Of a stretch of 38,141 nucleotides of DNA, positions 25,655-33,336 are shown piece by piece. Source of the DNA: Chitinophaga pinensis. GTDB taxonomy: Bacteria; Bacteroidota; Bacteroidia; Chitinophagales; Chitinophagaceae. The notes below the pieces were generated by a model. That model made no database searches. It saw only the letters and a list, made by a program, of their open reading frames with translations, and was not told the origin of the DNA. A program made the position numbers and the translations under genes. Position 1 is the stretch's first letter. The number at the start of each line of letters is the position of its first letter. The DNA lies in the NCBI GenBank assembly GCA_945878115.1, contig CAMDVD010000037.1:1-38141 (forward strand). The letters are read 5' to 3'.

Positions 25655-26098
25655 ATGTTATTTGCAGATGTCATATTACCATTAGCATTGGAACGCAATT
25701 ATACATTTGGCGTTCCTATTGACATGCAAGACAAAATAAAAATTGGTTGCAGGGTAGAAGTGCAATTTGGCAAACGAAAAGTATATAGTGGTATTGTCAA
25801 AAAACTACACGATCACAAACCAGATGTGTATGATGTAAAACCAATTCGTACTTTATTGGATCGAGAGCCAATTGTAACCGAAGCACAAATTAAATTTTGG
25901 GAATGGATGGCTAGCTATTATATGTGCACCGAAGGCGAAGTGATGAATGCTTCCTTACCTTCTCATCTCAAATTGGTCAGTGAAACTTTTGTGGTTATGA
26001 ATGAGGATATAAATATAGATGAACAAGATTTGACGGATGAGGAATTCATGGTCATGCAAGCTTTAGAAATCAAGCGTTCGCAAAAAATAGAAGAATAA
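25655..26098 (+). pseudogene. priA: N-terminal fragment of primosomal protein N' (PriA), helicase part missing
   Basis: A 147-residue ORF whose whole length matches the N-terminal 3'-DNA-end-binding domain of PriA. It has the family start MLFADVILPLALERNYTFGVP, IGCRVEVQFGKRKVYSGIV, KFWEWMASYYMCTEGEVMNASLP and LKLVSE. PriA is normally about 800 residues, with helicase motifs and zinc-binding cysteines after this point. Here the frame ends at a TAA just after LTDEEFMVMQALEIKRSQ, and none of the three forward frames afterwards carries helicase motifs. Repeat copy C starts 49 bp later. This could be a remnant after a deletion or rearrangement, or a retained single-domain protein. An intact priA elsewhere would be expected. 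Confidence 0.8.
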
Positions 26099-26146
26099 AA
26101 AAAGCTGGTTTTACTTTTGGCTTCCCTACATTTTAATGAAAATTAT

Positions 26147-26237
26147 TTGGGCGGCAGACACGCTTTACGTTTCAATCTTTTTGCTTGCTCCGCAGCAAAA
26201 AGGATTTCCGCTACAATCGTTGCCGCAATGCACCTGC
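26147..26237 (+). repeat. Dispersed GCGGCA/TGCCGC palindromic element, copy C
   Basis: Outer arms GCGGCA (26151-26156) and TGCCGC (26221-26226); inner hairpin CTTTTTGCT/AGCAAAAAG around TGCTCCGC. It aligns almost base for base with copies A and B, including ATCGTTGCCGCAAT and CTGCAC. It sits between the priA fragment and the metallopeptidase gene. Confidence 0.8.
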
Positions 26238-26310
26238 ACTTGAAATGAATACCGTTGCGTATTTTTTGCCCAAAAAATAAATGCTACTGGTATATTTTTC
26301 TGATTACATT

Positions 26311-26343
26311 TTTGGTTTAAACTTTTTTTTCTCTTTACATTTA
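26311..26343 (+). promoter_or_regulatory. Promoter of the second metallopeptidase gene
   Basis: TTTG (26311-26314), a 21-nt spacer and TACATTTA (26336-26343, one mismatch to TAnnTTTG). The ATG at 26348 is only 4 bases after the box, so the transcript may be leaderless. Confidence 0.55.
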
Positions 26344-26347
26344 TCGA

Positions 26348-28144
26348 ATGAAGTATTTTTATGTATTGCTATTGATATGCATTAGCTCTTTTGTACAGGC
26401 GAAAAATGAAGGCGAATTATTTTTCCCGCATTCCTCAGTAAAAGTCAATTCGGAGCAAGAAGCCAACTCATTTTTAAAAAACTATTTTTCCGACTTGCAA
26501 TCTGAAGATATTACGCTTGCACTTTCGTTTAAAAAAAATACGCCTTACTCTCGCCATTTTACATTTGATATTTTGGTAAAGCAAGTAGCAGTGTTGAATG
26601 CATCAATAAAATTAAATACAGACCTTGTGGGCAATGTCGTTTCCATCAAAAAAGAAGTGGATGAGTTGGCATTATTAGCTACTGCAAATGTGGATGCCCA
26701 ATTGGCTAATGCAAATAATATCAACGCGAACGATTGGCTTCGTGCCCATTGGAGTGCTTATCCATCGTTAAAAAATCAAAGCTATAAATTGACGGTAATA
26801 GATAATAAACCCATACTTGTTGTACAAGCCGATGCTTGGAACAAAACCTTGGATAAGTCTATTGTCCTTGACCTACAAGGCAATATCCTACAAGAAAATA
26901 ATAATGCACGTTATCTAAATATAGATACGACATTGCATGTTCAAATTTTTAAACCCGATCCATTAACGAGTTTAGGATTTATATATGGCGGTATACATAT
27001 TGATGATACAGATAAAAATAATGCCTGGTTTAATCCAGCCTATTTGACGGCAGATGTACCAGGTACTTACGATAATTTGAACAATACTTTTTATCTCGAA
27101 AATCAATGGGTAGCGATTGATGATTATGATTTACCAACAGCAGCGCCAGCAACGAGTGCCACTGCAACTTTTACCTTCAATCGCAGCGAGTCTGGTTTTG
27201 AAGACGGCAATGTTTTGTATCATATTTCTAATTTTCAAAACCATTTATATTCTTTGGGCTATGATACATTGATGGATGTGCAAGCCAGTATAGACACCCA
27301 TGCATTGAATGGAGCCGACAATTCCGTATTTATGAAAAATGGCGGAAACCCTACTATAGCATACGGTACAGGCGGTGTAGATGATGCGGAAGATGCAGAT
27401 GTGATTATTCATGAATATAGCCATGGCATTAGTTGGAGTGCGAATAATAATAGCTTTACATCCACAGATAGAAGTGGATTAGATGAAGGTTTAGCCGATT
27501 ATTTTGCGACTTCTTATTCTCGAGAAATCAATGTTTTCGATTGGGAAAAAATGTTTACTTGGGATGGGCATAATGAATTTTGGAATGGTCGTATTGCAAA
27601 CACAAGCGCTAATTATCCTGCTACCGGCGGATTGTACGCTGTTGGTGAAATCTGGAATAGTGCTATGAGCAGTATTTGGGCCGACTTAGGCAGAACAGTT
27701 ACGGACAAACTTATGTTGGAATCGCTACATTTTTTTGCCAATAATACGAACTTACCAGAAGCCGCTATGTATGTATTACAAGCCGATACTTTATTGTTTG
27801 GTGGCATACATACAACTACCATTTGTGCCAAGTTTCAGCAACGAAATATATTAAGTGCGAATTGTATGCCAGTAGCGGTTAAAGATGTAGAAGCCTCACC
27901 AAACATTCGCATCCGCAATACTGTAGGCTTCGCAAAAAAGGAAGGGAACATTTCCATAGACTTTGCGAAACCTAGCACTGGTAAGTGTTTGATGACAAAT
28001 ATTTTAGGGAATACGGTATGGTCGCAAACTTTTGATAATACTACAACGCAAATTATTTCACCTACGGATTTGCAACCTGGTTTATATGTCTTGCAAGTAT
28101 TTACACAATATGGAAAGAAGACATTTAAGCTGAATACATTGTAG
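26348..28144 (+). CDS. Secreted zinc metallopeptidase (M4/M36-like gluzincin) with T9SS-type C-terminus
   Basis: A 598-residue protein with a signal peptide (MKYFYVLLLICISSFVQAK). A propeptide-like region (about 30-190) resembles FTP/PepSY domains. The catalytic part has VIIHEYSHGISW (His355, Glu356, His359) and LDEGLADYF (Glu380, the third zinc ligand, then Asp384), the gluzincin arrangement of thermolysin- and fungalysin-like enzymes. The spacing and the GLADYF segment fit M36-like peptidases better than classical M4. The last ~70 residues (ISIDFAKPSTGKCLMTNILG ... GLYVLQVFT, Lys-rich end) look like a T9SS type A sorting domain, although the usual YPNP motif is absent. It is probably an extracellular protease. 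Confidence 0.88.
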   Translation: MKYFYVLLLICISSFVQAKNEGELFFPHSSVKVNSEQEANSFLKNYFSDLQSEDITLALSFKKNTPYSRHFTFDILVKQVAVLNASIKLNTDLVGNVVSIKKEVDELALLATANVDAQLANANNINANDWLRAHWSAYPSLKNQSYKLTVIDNKPILVVQADAWNKTLDKSIVLDLQGNILQENNNARYLNIDTTLHVQIFKPDPLTSLGFIYGGIHIDDTDKNNAWFNPAYLTADVPGTYDNLNNTFYLENQWVAIDDYDLPTAAPATSATATFTFNRSESGFEDGNVLYHISNFQNHLYSLGYDTLMDVQASIDTHALNGADNSVFMKNGGNPTIAYGTGGVDDAEDADVIIHEYSHGISWSANNNSFTSTDRSGLDEGLADYFATSYSREINVFDWEKMFTWDGHNEFWNGRIANTSANYPATGGLYAVGEIWNSAMSSIWADLGRTVTDKLMLESLHFFANNTNLPEAAMYVLQADTLLFGGIHTTTICAKFQQRNILSANCMPVAVKDVEASPNIRIRNTVGFAKKEGNISIDFAKPSTGKCLMTNILGNTVWSQTFDNTTTQIISPTDLQPGLYVLQVFTQYGKKTFKLNTL

Positions 28145-28242
28145 TGCTTTTTTTGAAAAAGCCTAAACTAAAAATGTAATGAGAAAAATGAAATCATATA
28201 TTGTACGAAGTAAATGTAGAAGTAAATCTGCTGGTTGCATTT

Positions 28243-28325
28243 GCACCTTTTAGAGCAGGAGTTTGTTGCTCCCTTCTCTGGAGGAGAAGGGTTGGGGATG
28301 AGGTTAAACAAGGTAATTTTTTCAT
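28243..28325. repeat. CCCTTCTC/GAGAAGGG hairpin repeat, single copy
   Basis: It contains GAGCAGGAG, TTGCTCCCTTCTCTGGAGGA, GAAGGG, GGGGATGAGGT and AATTTTTTCAT in the same order and spacing as the tandem copies at 32086-32411. It lies between the metallopeptidase gene and the 28357 gene. Confidence 0.8.
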
Positions 28326-28356
28326 TACGAATGTAGAAATCTCCAAAAAATAAATG

Positions 28357-28569
28357 CTATAGGATTTCTTTGTTTTGCTTCCACCATTTATAGCCGATGA
28401 TAAGCATAAAAGCCAAAGGCATAAATGCTAAATAAATAATCCCGCCATTTAATCCACGCGCGCTATTATCATCTAAGCTAGCAGCAGTTTTGGTACACAT
28501 CACACATTGTGCAAAGGATATACTTGCACTAATAAGACATATCAATAAAAGAATTGCTTTTTTGTACAT
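28357..28569 (-). CDS. Small membrane protein with CxxC motif
   Basis: A 70-residue protein. It has an N-terminal signal or first helix (MYKKAILLLICLISASISFA), a short periplasmic stretch with CVMC and TKTAASLDDNSARGLNGG, and a second membrane helix (IIYLAFMPLAFMLIIGY) ending in a positively charged tail (KWWKQNK). Similar small proteins, with a Cys-x-x-Cys pair followed by a '..LN.GI.YL..MP' helix, occur across Bacteroidota. I know no function. The cysteine pair could bind a metal or be redox-active; this is a guess. Confidence 0.7.
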   Translation of the reverse strand: MYKKAILLLICLISASISFAQCVMCTKTAASLDDNSARGLNGGIIYLAFMPLAFMLIIGYKWWKQNKEIL

Positions 28570-28779
28570 ACTGCAAAATTGTAGTAAGGAGTTGGTATTA
28601 CCAAAAGATAAATTGTGCGTGTGTCAATCATGGCTGAAGAGGATAGCTGTCTGAATCACGGATGAAAGAGGATGAAGAAGATAACACGGATATTAGCAGA
28701 TGCTTAAACTTTTTAAATATTGTGATTGTTGCTTAATATAACAACGGTTGGGCATGTGCTTAAATAAATTTGAATCGTC

Positions 28780-29019
28780 TTATTGTGGTTCCCCGTCATG
28801 CCACAATGTATCTGCACTTATATCAAGTTCATAAAAAGGCCATTCAATATAGTATCCTTTATTTTGTACTGAACTAAGAGAGTTTTTATCATGCAATGGT
28901 CGAAATGTGCTAAGCGCAAGCAATGGTTTGCAATCGTACTTTTTAATACTTGAATCATCAAATTGTACTACAAGACTATAGTCTGAATCGTTGACGGATA
29001 ATTTCTCTATTGTTCTCAT
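28780..29019 (-). CDS. DUF2442 family small protein
   Basis: A 79-residue protein with the family pattern: a first strand pair (YSLVVQFDDSSIKKYDCKPLL), FRPLHDKNSLSSVQ, the YYIEWPFYELDISADTLWH segment and a DGE end. It is the intact counterpart of the frameshifted copy at 18996-19236, about 9.5 kb away on the opposite strand. No DUF4160 gene is adjacent. Function unknown. It lies 31 bp downstream of the SHOCT-protein gene and may be in the same transcript. Confidence 0.85.
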   Translation of the reverse strand: MRTIEKLSVNDSDYSLVVQFDDSSIKKYDCKPLLALSTFRPLHDKNSLSSVQNKGYYIEWPFYELDISADTLWHDGEPQ

Positions 29020-29050
29020 GTTATTTTAAAAACTGTTTCACCTTTGACTG

Positions 29051-29650
29051 CTAAGATAGAATTTTTTTCTTCTCATTCTCAAATTCATCTTTCGTCAGAA
29101 CGCCTTTTTCGAGAAGTGAATTTAATTTTTCAAGTTCTTCAACTCTACTCATCGGTCTTGTTGATTCAGATGGAGAGGTAGCCATTTTATAGCCATTTGC
29201 AACGAATGTTTTGAAGTCGGTTGTATTTCTCAAATAGGAAAGACCATAGTCTTGATTTATTCTTTCAAAATCCTTAAACCCATCTTGAATTGACTTGACA
29301 AAATGGTTAAATGAATTTTTACTATCTTGTTTAAGTGAATAAAGTTTTGCAAGTTGGAAATGAGAATAGGGTGCTTTGTTTGAGTAAGATAGTGCAGTAT
29401 TAAACTTTCCGATTGCTTCGTCAACTTTTCCTTGTTTAATAAGTTTATCTCCCTCAATAATTAATTTCATCATTGCAGGAGATACTTGTTTAATCGAAGC
29501 TTTTTTGTCTGAAGCAAAAGTTATGATGAATCCAATTAATGGAGAAAGAAAAATGGATATGAAGAAAGCTGACCAAAATCCAATCTTTCTCGAGACACCG
29601 ATATAGCCAGCTAAGAAGCTGAAAATTAACCATGCTAAAACTATTTCCAT
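29051..29650 (-). CDS. Membrane protein with TPR-like repeats and C-terminal SHOCT domain
   Basis: About 199 residues from the second ATG at 29650 (the first, at 29671, would give 206; both sit in a near-identical ATGGAAAT context). The N-terminus has two membrane segments (IVLAWLIFSFLAGYIGV and FWSAFFISIFLSPLIGFII). A TPR-like helical region follows (LIKQGKVDEAIGKFNTALSY, HFQLAKLYSLKQDS). The end, EELEKLNSLLEKGVLTKDEF, is a SHOCT domain, a short oligomerisation-type module. Function unknown; such proteins are often membrane-associated and accessory. Confidence 0.75.
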   Translation of the reverse strand: MEIVLAWLIFSFLAGYIGVSRKIGFWSAFFISIFLSPLIGFIITFASDKKASIKQVSPAMMKLIIEGDKLIKQGKVDEAIGKFNTALSYSNKAPYSHFQLAKLYSLKQDSKNSFNHFVKSIQDGFKDFERINQDYGLSYLRNTTDFKTFVANGYKMATSPSESTRPMSRVEELEKLNSLLEKGVLTKDEFENEKKKILS

Positions 29651-29671
29651 GTTGTTTGAAATTATTTCCAT

Positions 29672-30061
29672 GTTATGATTTTTTTTGTTATGCTTGCCTT
29701 GTTAAATTTTCAACTTTTAATTATTCACGACTTCATATATCGAACCGCATAAATGATTTATATTGCTTACACAACTGGCTTTCATATTTATGAATTTATA
29801 AAATTTAAAGATAATCACTTCATCGAAGCATACAAACTAAAAAATTAATGTTCTATGAAACGTCTTTTGTTTTGTAGTTTTATTTGTTTGTTTTTAGCAA
29901 TTGAAAAGTGTTTTTGAAAATGATCATTTAGAGTAGATTCAATTAGTTTTCTAAAAGTAAAATATATTTTTGTAGTGCGATGAGGTTAAGGATAAGGAAG
30001 TAATAATCATACCAATCATTTAATCCTAAAAATCATAGTGCAGACAAGAATTTTCTCACCT
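29672..30061. other. Intergenic region without a convincing gene
   Basis: Very AT-rich. The only hint of coding is a 20-codon ORF at 29855-29917 (MKRLLFCSFICLFLAI, then a stop), which looks like a detached signal peptide. A TATTTTTG string lies near 29967, with no gene behind it on the plus strand. Confidence 0.4.
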
Positions 30062-32017
30062 TTACTCCTTACTTATTCTCGTCTTATCATTACTATACAT
30101 CCATTCTGCCGTTTGTATTTGAGAAAAAGCATAATCGCGTAATTGTGCAGCCATGGTTTTATTTTCGTTGATAAAATTATGCAAATCACCATTTTGGTAA
30201 TGGTATAAACTTTCTTCACCAGTAAAGCGATAAACATAAAGCCATTCGGCATTGATGCAACCAATTTTATCATCGGCAGAAAAATAAATACATTCTCTTG
30301 GCTGCTTAATAATATCTGTTCCTAAAGTATTATTGATATAAGGGAAATGTAGCATGCCCATTAGGGTTGGGAAAATATCAATTTGCCCTATCCATGCATC
30401 CGACACCTTGGCTGGAATAATAGATGGGGCATAAAAAATAATCGGGACATGCTGATAAGATAATTCTAAATCATATTTATTTTCTCCAACTCTAAAACCA
30501 TGGTCGGCAACGAAAATAAAAATTGTTTTCTTGAACCACGCCGACTTTTTTGCCCTTGCTAAAAATTGACCTATGCTCCAATCAGCATAATTTGTTGCAC
30601 GAAGATTTGGTTGTGTTTGTGCCGATTGGAAGTCATTTGGTAAGACATAGGGCTCATGATTAGATGCCGTTAATAAGGTTGCAAAAAATGGTTTGCTTGT
30701 GTCCATTTGATCAAACGTATCTATTGCATAATTAAATAAATAATTATCAGGAACACCAAATGCACTCAAGGATTTTTCTGGTGGAAATACTTCAGAACTA
30801 TAAATTTTATCGAAATTATTTTCTGGAATAAAATTGTCAATATTATCAAATACGAAGCTATGGCAACTAAAAAATAAATTGGTATAACCTTGTTGTTTTG
30901 TCACATAAGGTAAGCCCGAATATTTTCGAATAGGTATCGTATTCATTGGGCGAATTCTTTTTAAAGCAGGGAATGAATAAAGCGTTGAAAAAATACCATT
31001 GTTGGTATGAATACCTGCACTAAATGCATTTTTAAAAAATAATGATTTTGGAATTAAGCTGTCTAAATTGGGTGTGAGATTTTGTGTGTTACCAAAATAC
31101 TGCATGTAGTGTGCACTCATACTTTCCATCAATACAACGACTACATTATATTTTTTGCCAATAGAATCCATTTTGATTTGCCTTGCTATGGGTGAAATAT
31201 TGTCGATAGGAGCATCAATTTGTAAATGTTGATGGGTAAGGTTTATCGCAAGTTCTGGGTCCATTAATCGTACTTTTTCCGTATAGCTTTTGAGTATGCA
31301 ATAAGCAGGATTCAATCCCAATTGATTCAACAATGGACTGTGGCAATACGATGCATCTCCTAGTCGAATAGGATGTGCTAATTTGCCTCGCAAGCCAATG
31401 AAGCAAAGGAGACTTGCTAATAGGAAATAGAGAATAAGGCTTCGCAAAGAATTCTGATTTTTAGTGGATTCTATTTTTGCAAATTCCCTTTTTAAAAAAC
31501 GAAAACAGAGTGCATACGTTATCGGAATGACCAAGAGAACGAGCACTAGAAAAAACAGATTGGATTTATTTTCAATGATCATTTGCAATACGATTTTCCA
31601 ACTTTCTAACCATTGCAAGGAAGCTTCTGATAGCCTGTTGTGAAAGAAAGTAAAGTAAGGAATATCTGCAATGGCTAAAACAAATATTGCTGTAAGTAGC
31701 AAAGAAATATAATGTTTCAAAAAGTCGAGCAGTAATCGACTAGACTTGCCTATTAATTGTTGAACAAAAAGCAAGAGCAATGGCAATAGAAAAATATAAG
31801 AAAGGACTACACTATCAAATTGCATTCCAATGAAAAGTGAAATATAAGTCAGTGTATCTGTCCACGGAATACTTGGGTCTTTGGCATAATATAATTCAAA
31901 TATTCGTAATGCTAAAAGGACAAGAATGGAAGTGCAATATAATTTGAACAGAACCGAAAAAAATACTGGAACTGTGGTGTGTCTATTATTCGATTTAGTT
32001 TCTAATGAATTTTCCAT
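30062..32017 (-). CDS. LtaS-like sulfatase-fold membrane enzyme (phosphoglycerol transferase type)
   Basis: A 651-residue protein starting at the ATG at 32017 (MENSLETKSNN); the in-frame TTG eight codons upstream is less likely. About five membrane helices occupy the first ~220 residues. The large C-terminal sulfatase/alkaline-phosphatase fold domain has the metal and nucleophile region VVVVLMESMSAHYMQYFG (metal-binding Glu), GIHTNNGIFST (candidate catalytic Thr) and IFVADHGFRVG (Asp-His metal ligands). In Gram-positive bacteria this family makes lipoteichoic acid; in Gram-negatives related enzymes add phosphoglycerol or phosphoethanolamine to glycans or lipids. The donor and acceptor here are unknown. 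Stand-alone gene. Confidence 0.88.
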   Translation of the reverse strand: MENSLETKSNNRHTTVPVFFSVLFKLYCTSILVLLALRIFELYYAKDPSIPWTDTLTYISLFIGMQFDSVVLSYIFLLPLLLLFVQQLIGKSSRLLLDFLKHYISLLLTAIFVLAIADIPYFTFFHNRLSEASLQWLESWKIVLQMIIENKSNLFFLVLVLLVIPITYALCFRFLKREFAKIESTKNQNSLRSLILYFLLASLLCFIGLRGKLAHPIRLGDASYCHSPLLNQLGLNPAYCILKSYTEKVRLMDPELAINLTHQHLQIDAPIDNISPIARQIKMDSIGKKYNVVVVLMESMSAHYMQYFGNTQNLTPNLDSLIPKSLFFKNAFSAGIHTNNGIFSTLYSFPALKRIRPMNTIPIRKYSGLPYVTKQQGYTNLFFSCHSFVFDNIDNFIPENNFDKIYSSEVFPPEKSLSAFGVPDNYLFNYAIDTFDQMDTSKPFFATLLTASNHEPYVLPNDFQSAQTQPNLRATNYADWSIGQFLARAKKSAWFKKTIFIFVADHGFRVGENKYDLELSYQHVPIIFYAPSIIPAKVSDAWIGQIDIFPTLMGMLHFPYINNTLGTDIIKQPRECIYFSADDKIGCINAEWLYVYRFTGEESLYHYQNGDLHNFINENKTMAAQLRDYAFSQIQTAEWMYSNDKTRISKE

Positions 32018-32085
32018 GTAGATATGCTTGGCAAAGTACAATTCCTTTTTTCATTTGAAAAATAAAAAATGGGAGCACTGAATTA

Positions 32086-32411
32086 CTAAACAAAAAATGA
32101 AATAAAAAAAACCAAATATTTTAATAGAAAAGTAATTACCCTTTAAACACCTTCAAGAGCAGGAGTTCGTTGCTCCCTTCTCCTTGAGGAGAAGGGTATG
32201 GGATGAGGTCTAACAAAGCAATTTTTTCATCGAAAATTTAGTAAGGTCGCTAAACAAAAAATGAAATAAAAAAAACCAAATATTTTAATAGAAAGTAATT
32301 GCCATTTAAACACCTTCAAGAGCAGGAGTTCGTTGCTCCCTTCTCCTTGAGGAGAAGGGTAGGGGATGAGGTCTAACAAAACAATTTTTTCATCGAAAAT
32401 TTAGTAAGGTC
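32086..32411. repeat. Tandem duplication, two ~163-bp units each with a CCCTTCTCC/GGAGAAGGG hairpin
   Basis: Units 32086-32249 and 32250-32411 match nearly perfectly (a few substitutions and a one-base indel). Each contains GAGCA/TGCTC arms and a 9-bp stem CCCTTCTCC-TTGA-GGAGAAGGG (32175-32196 in the first), followed by GGGATGAGGT and a T-rich end. A third, single copy is at 28243-28325. Confidence 0.88.
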
Positions 32412-32430
32412 AACAGTTCTTTAATCGCAT

Positions 32431-32462
32431 AAAAAAACCACATCGTGAGATGTGGCTTTTTT
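32431..32462 (-). terminator. Terminator of the lipoprotein gene at 32478
   Basis: CCACATC (32438-32444), loop GTGA, GATGTGG (32449-32455), flanked by an A run on the left and a T run on the right, so it can work in both directions. It ends 15 bases past the 32478 stop codon on the minus strand. Confidence 0.85.
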
Positions 32463-32477
32463 ATGAAGTACAATTAT

Positions 32478-32894
32478 TTATTTTTTATAAGTCGTAGCTA
32501 AACCATCTATATTTTCATCAGACAAAACTAGTTCTAGTACAGACATATTTTCTACCATCATATCTTGCATACTTGGGTCAGAAAAATCGAGCCATGATTT
32601 ACTTGTACCTGTATGAATACAGTTTTGAGAGCTAATGCTAAAGGTGCCATTTGAAATTAATATGCCATTTTTTTGTTGGACATATTGATTATTGTTAATG
32701 ACCAAAGTGATTGAATCACCTGTAGAAGCTGGCGTAAGATGAATATTGTTTCCAATACCACCATCTGTTGAAACCCAGTGCCAAGTGCCATTTAAAACAT
32801 TATTGCTTGTGGAACTTGTGCTGTCTGATTTTGTGCATGCCTGAAATAGAACCATACAACTAAGAATCATCAAGATATTTATTTTATTTCTCAT
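32478..32894 (-). CDS. Predicted lipoprotein, lipocalin-like
   Basis: A 138-residue protein with a lipoprotein signal (LMILSCMVLFQACTK, acylated Cys in FQAC) and a Ser/Thr linker. The following domain starts LNGTWHWVSTDGG and has alternating strands (SITLVINNNQYVQQKNGI, GTFSISSQN, LELVLSDENIDGLATTYKK). This is the pattern of lipocalin-like or META-type stress lipoproteins of Bacteroidota ('..G.W.w......', then 'l.Ls...dG....Y.k'). Function unknown. It may be the last gene of the sigma-factor operon, but the 442-bp gap upstream makes that uncertain. Confidence 0.72.
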   Translation of the reverse strand: MRNKINILMILSCMVLFQACTKSDSTSSTSNNVLNGTWHWVSTDGGIGNNIHLTPASTGDSITLVINNNQYVQQKNGILISNGTFSISSQNCIHTGTSKSWLDFSDPSMQDMMVENMSVLELVLSDENIDGLATTYKK

Positions 32895-33057
32895 TTTTAT
32901 TTTTTGATTTTTTTGTGTGTTTTGATTTTCTGTTATTTTAAAAATAGCTTCTTCAAGTAATATCTATCAGAACTTATTTTCTGGTGCAATTTACAATAAA
33001 TAATTTCAAATAAAAGCTCATATAAATGTTGTGTTGATCAAGAACTGTAGCATGTCA

Positions 33058-33285
33058 TTATTCATTTGCAAATGGCCTTGGATAGTTTGGCGTTAAAAAA
33101 AATGGAGTGCTTGGCGAACAAATCGTCCCTGTCTGAGCAACCGACGTAGGAGGATTGTGAGTTTGGACGATTTGCGTCAAGCATGAACATTTTTTAGCTA
33201 AACTATCCACAGCCTTGATTTTTTGGTTCTTTTGTATCAAGACAAAAGAACAAATGATTATTAGTAGCGATAAATTTATTTGTAG
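33058..33285 (-). CDS. Doubtful small ORF with hydrophobic N-terminus
   Basis: The frame is open from just after a stop at 33286-33288 to 33058. Its beginning reads LSLLIIICSFVLIQK, a plausible membrane or signal segment, followed by AVDSLAKKCSCLTQIV and a Pro-rich end. There is no ATG; TTG at 33240 is the only usual start and would remove the hydrophobic segment. It is either a small gene with an atypical start or a decayed remnant. It shares the strand and the interval with the two flanking lipoprotein genes. Confidence 0.25.
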   Translation of the reverse strand, partial: LQINLSLLIIICSFVLIQKNQKIKAVDSLAKKCSCLTQIVQTHNPPTSVAQTGTICSPSTPFFLTPNYPRPFANE

Positions 33286-33336
33286 TCAAATTGCAATTAA
33301 AATAGAAAAGAAGATTTGTCATAGATACATTGTCTA

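Noticed and set aside
29855-29917. 20-codon ORF with signal-peptide-like sequence
   Set aside because: Too short and not followed by any continuation in another frame; mentioned only in the intergenic entry.
32086-32411. CRISPR or insertion sequence in the tandem repeat
   Set aside because: Only two directly abutting copies, no spacers, no transposase and no coding capacity.
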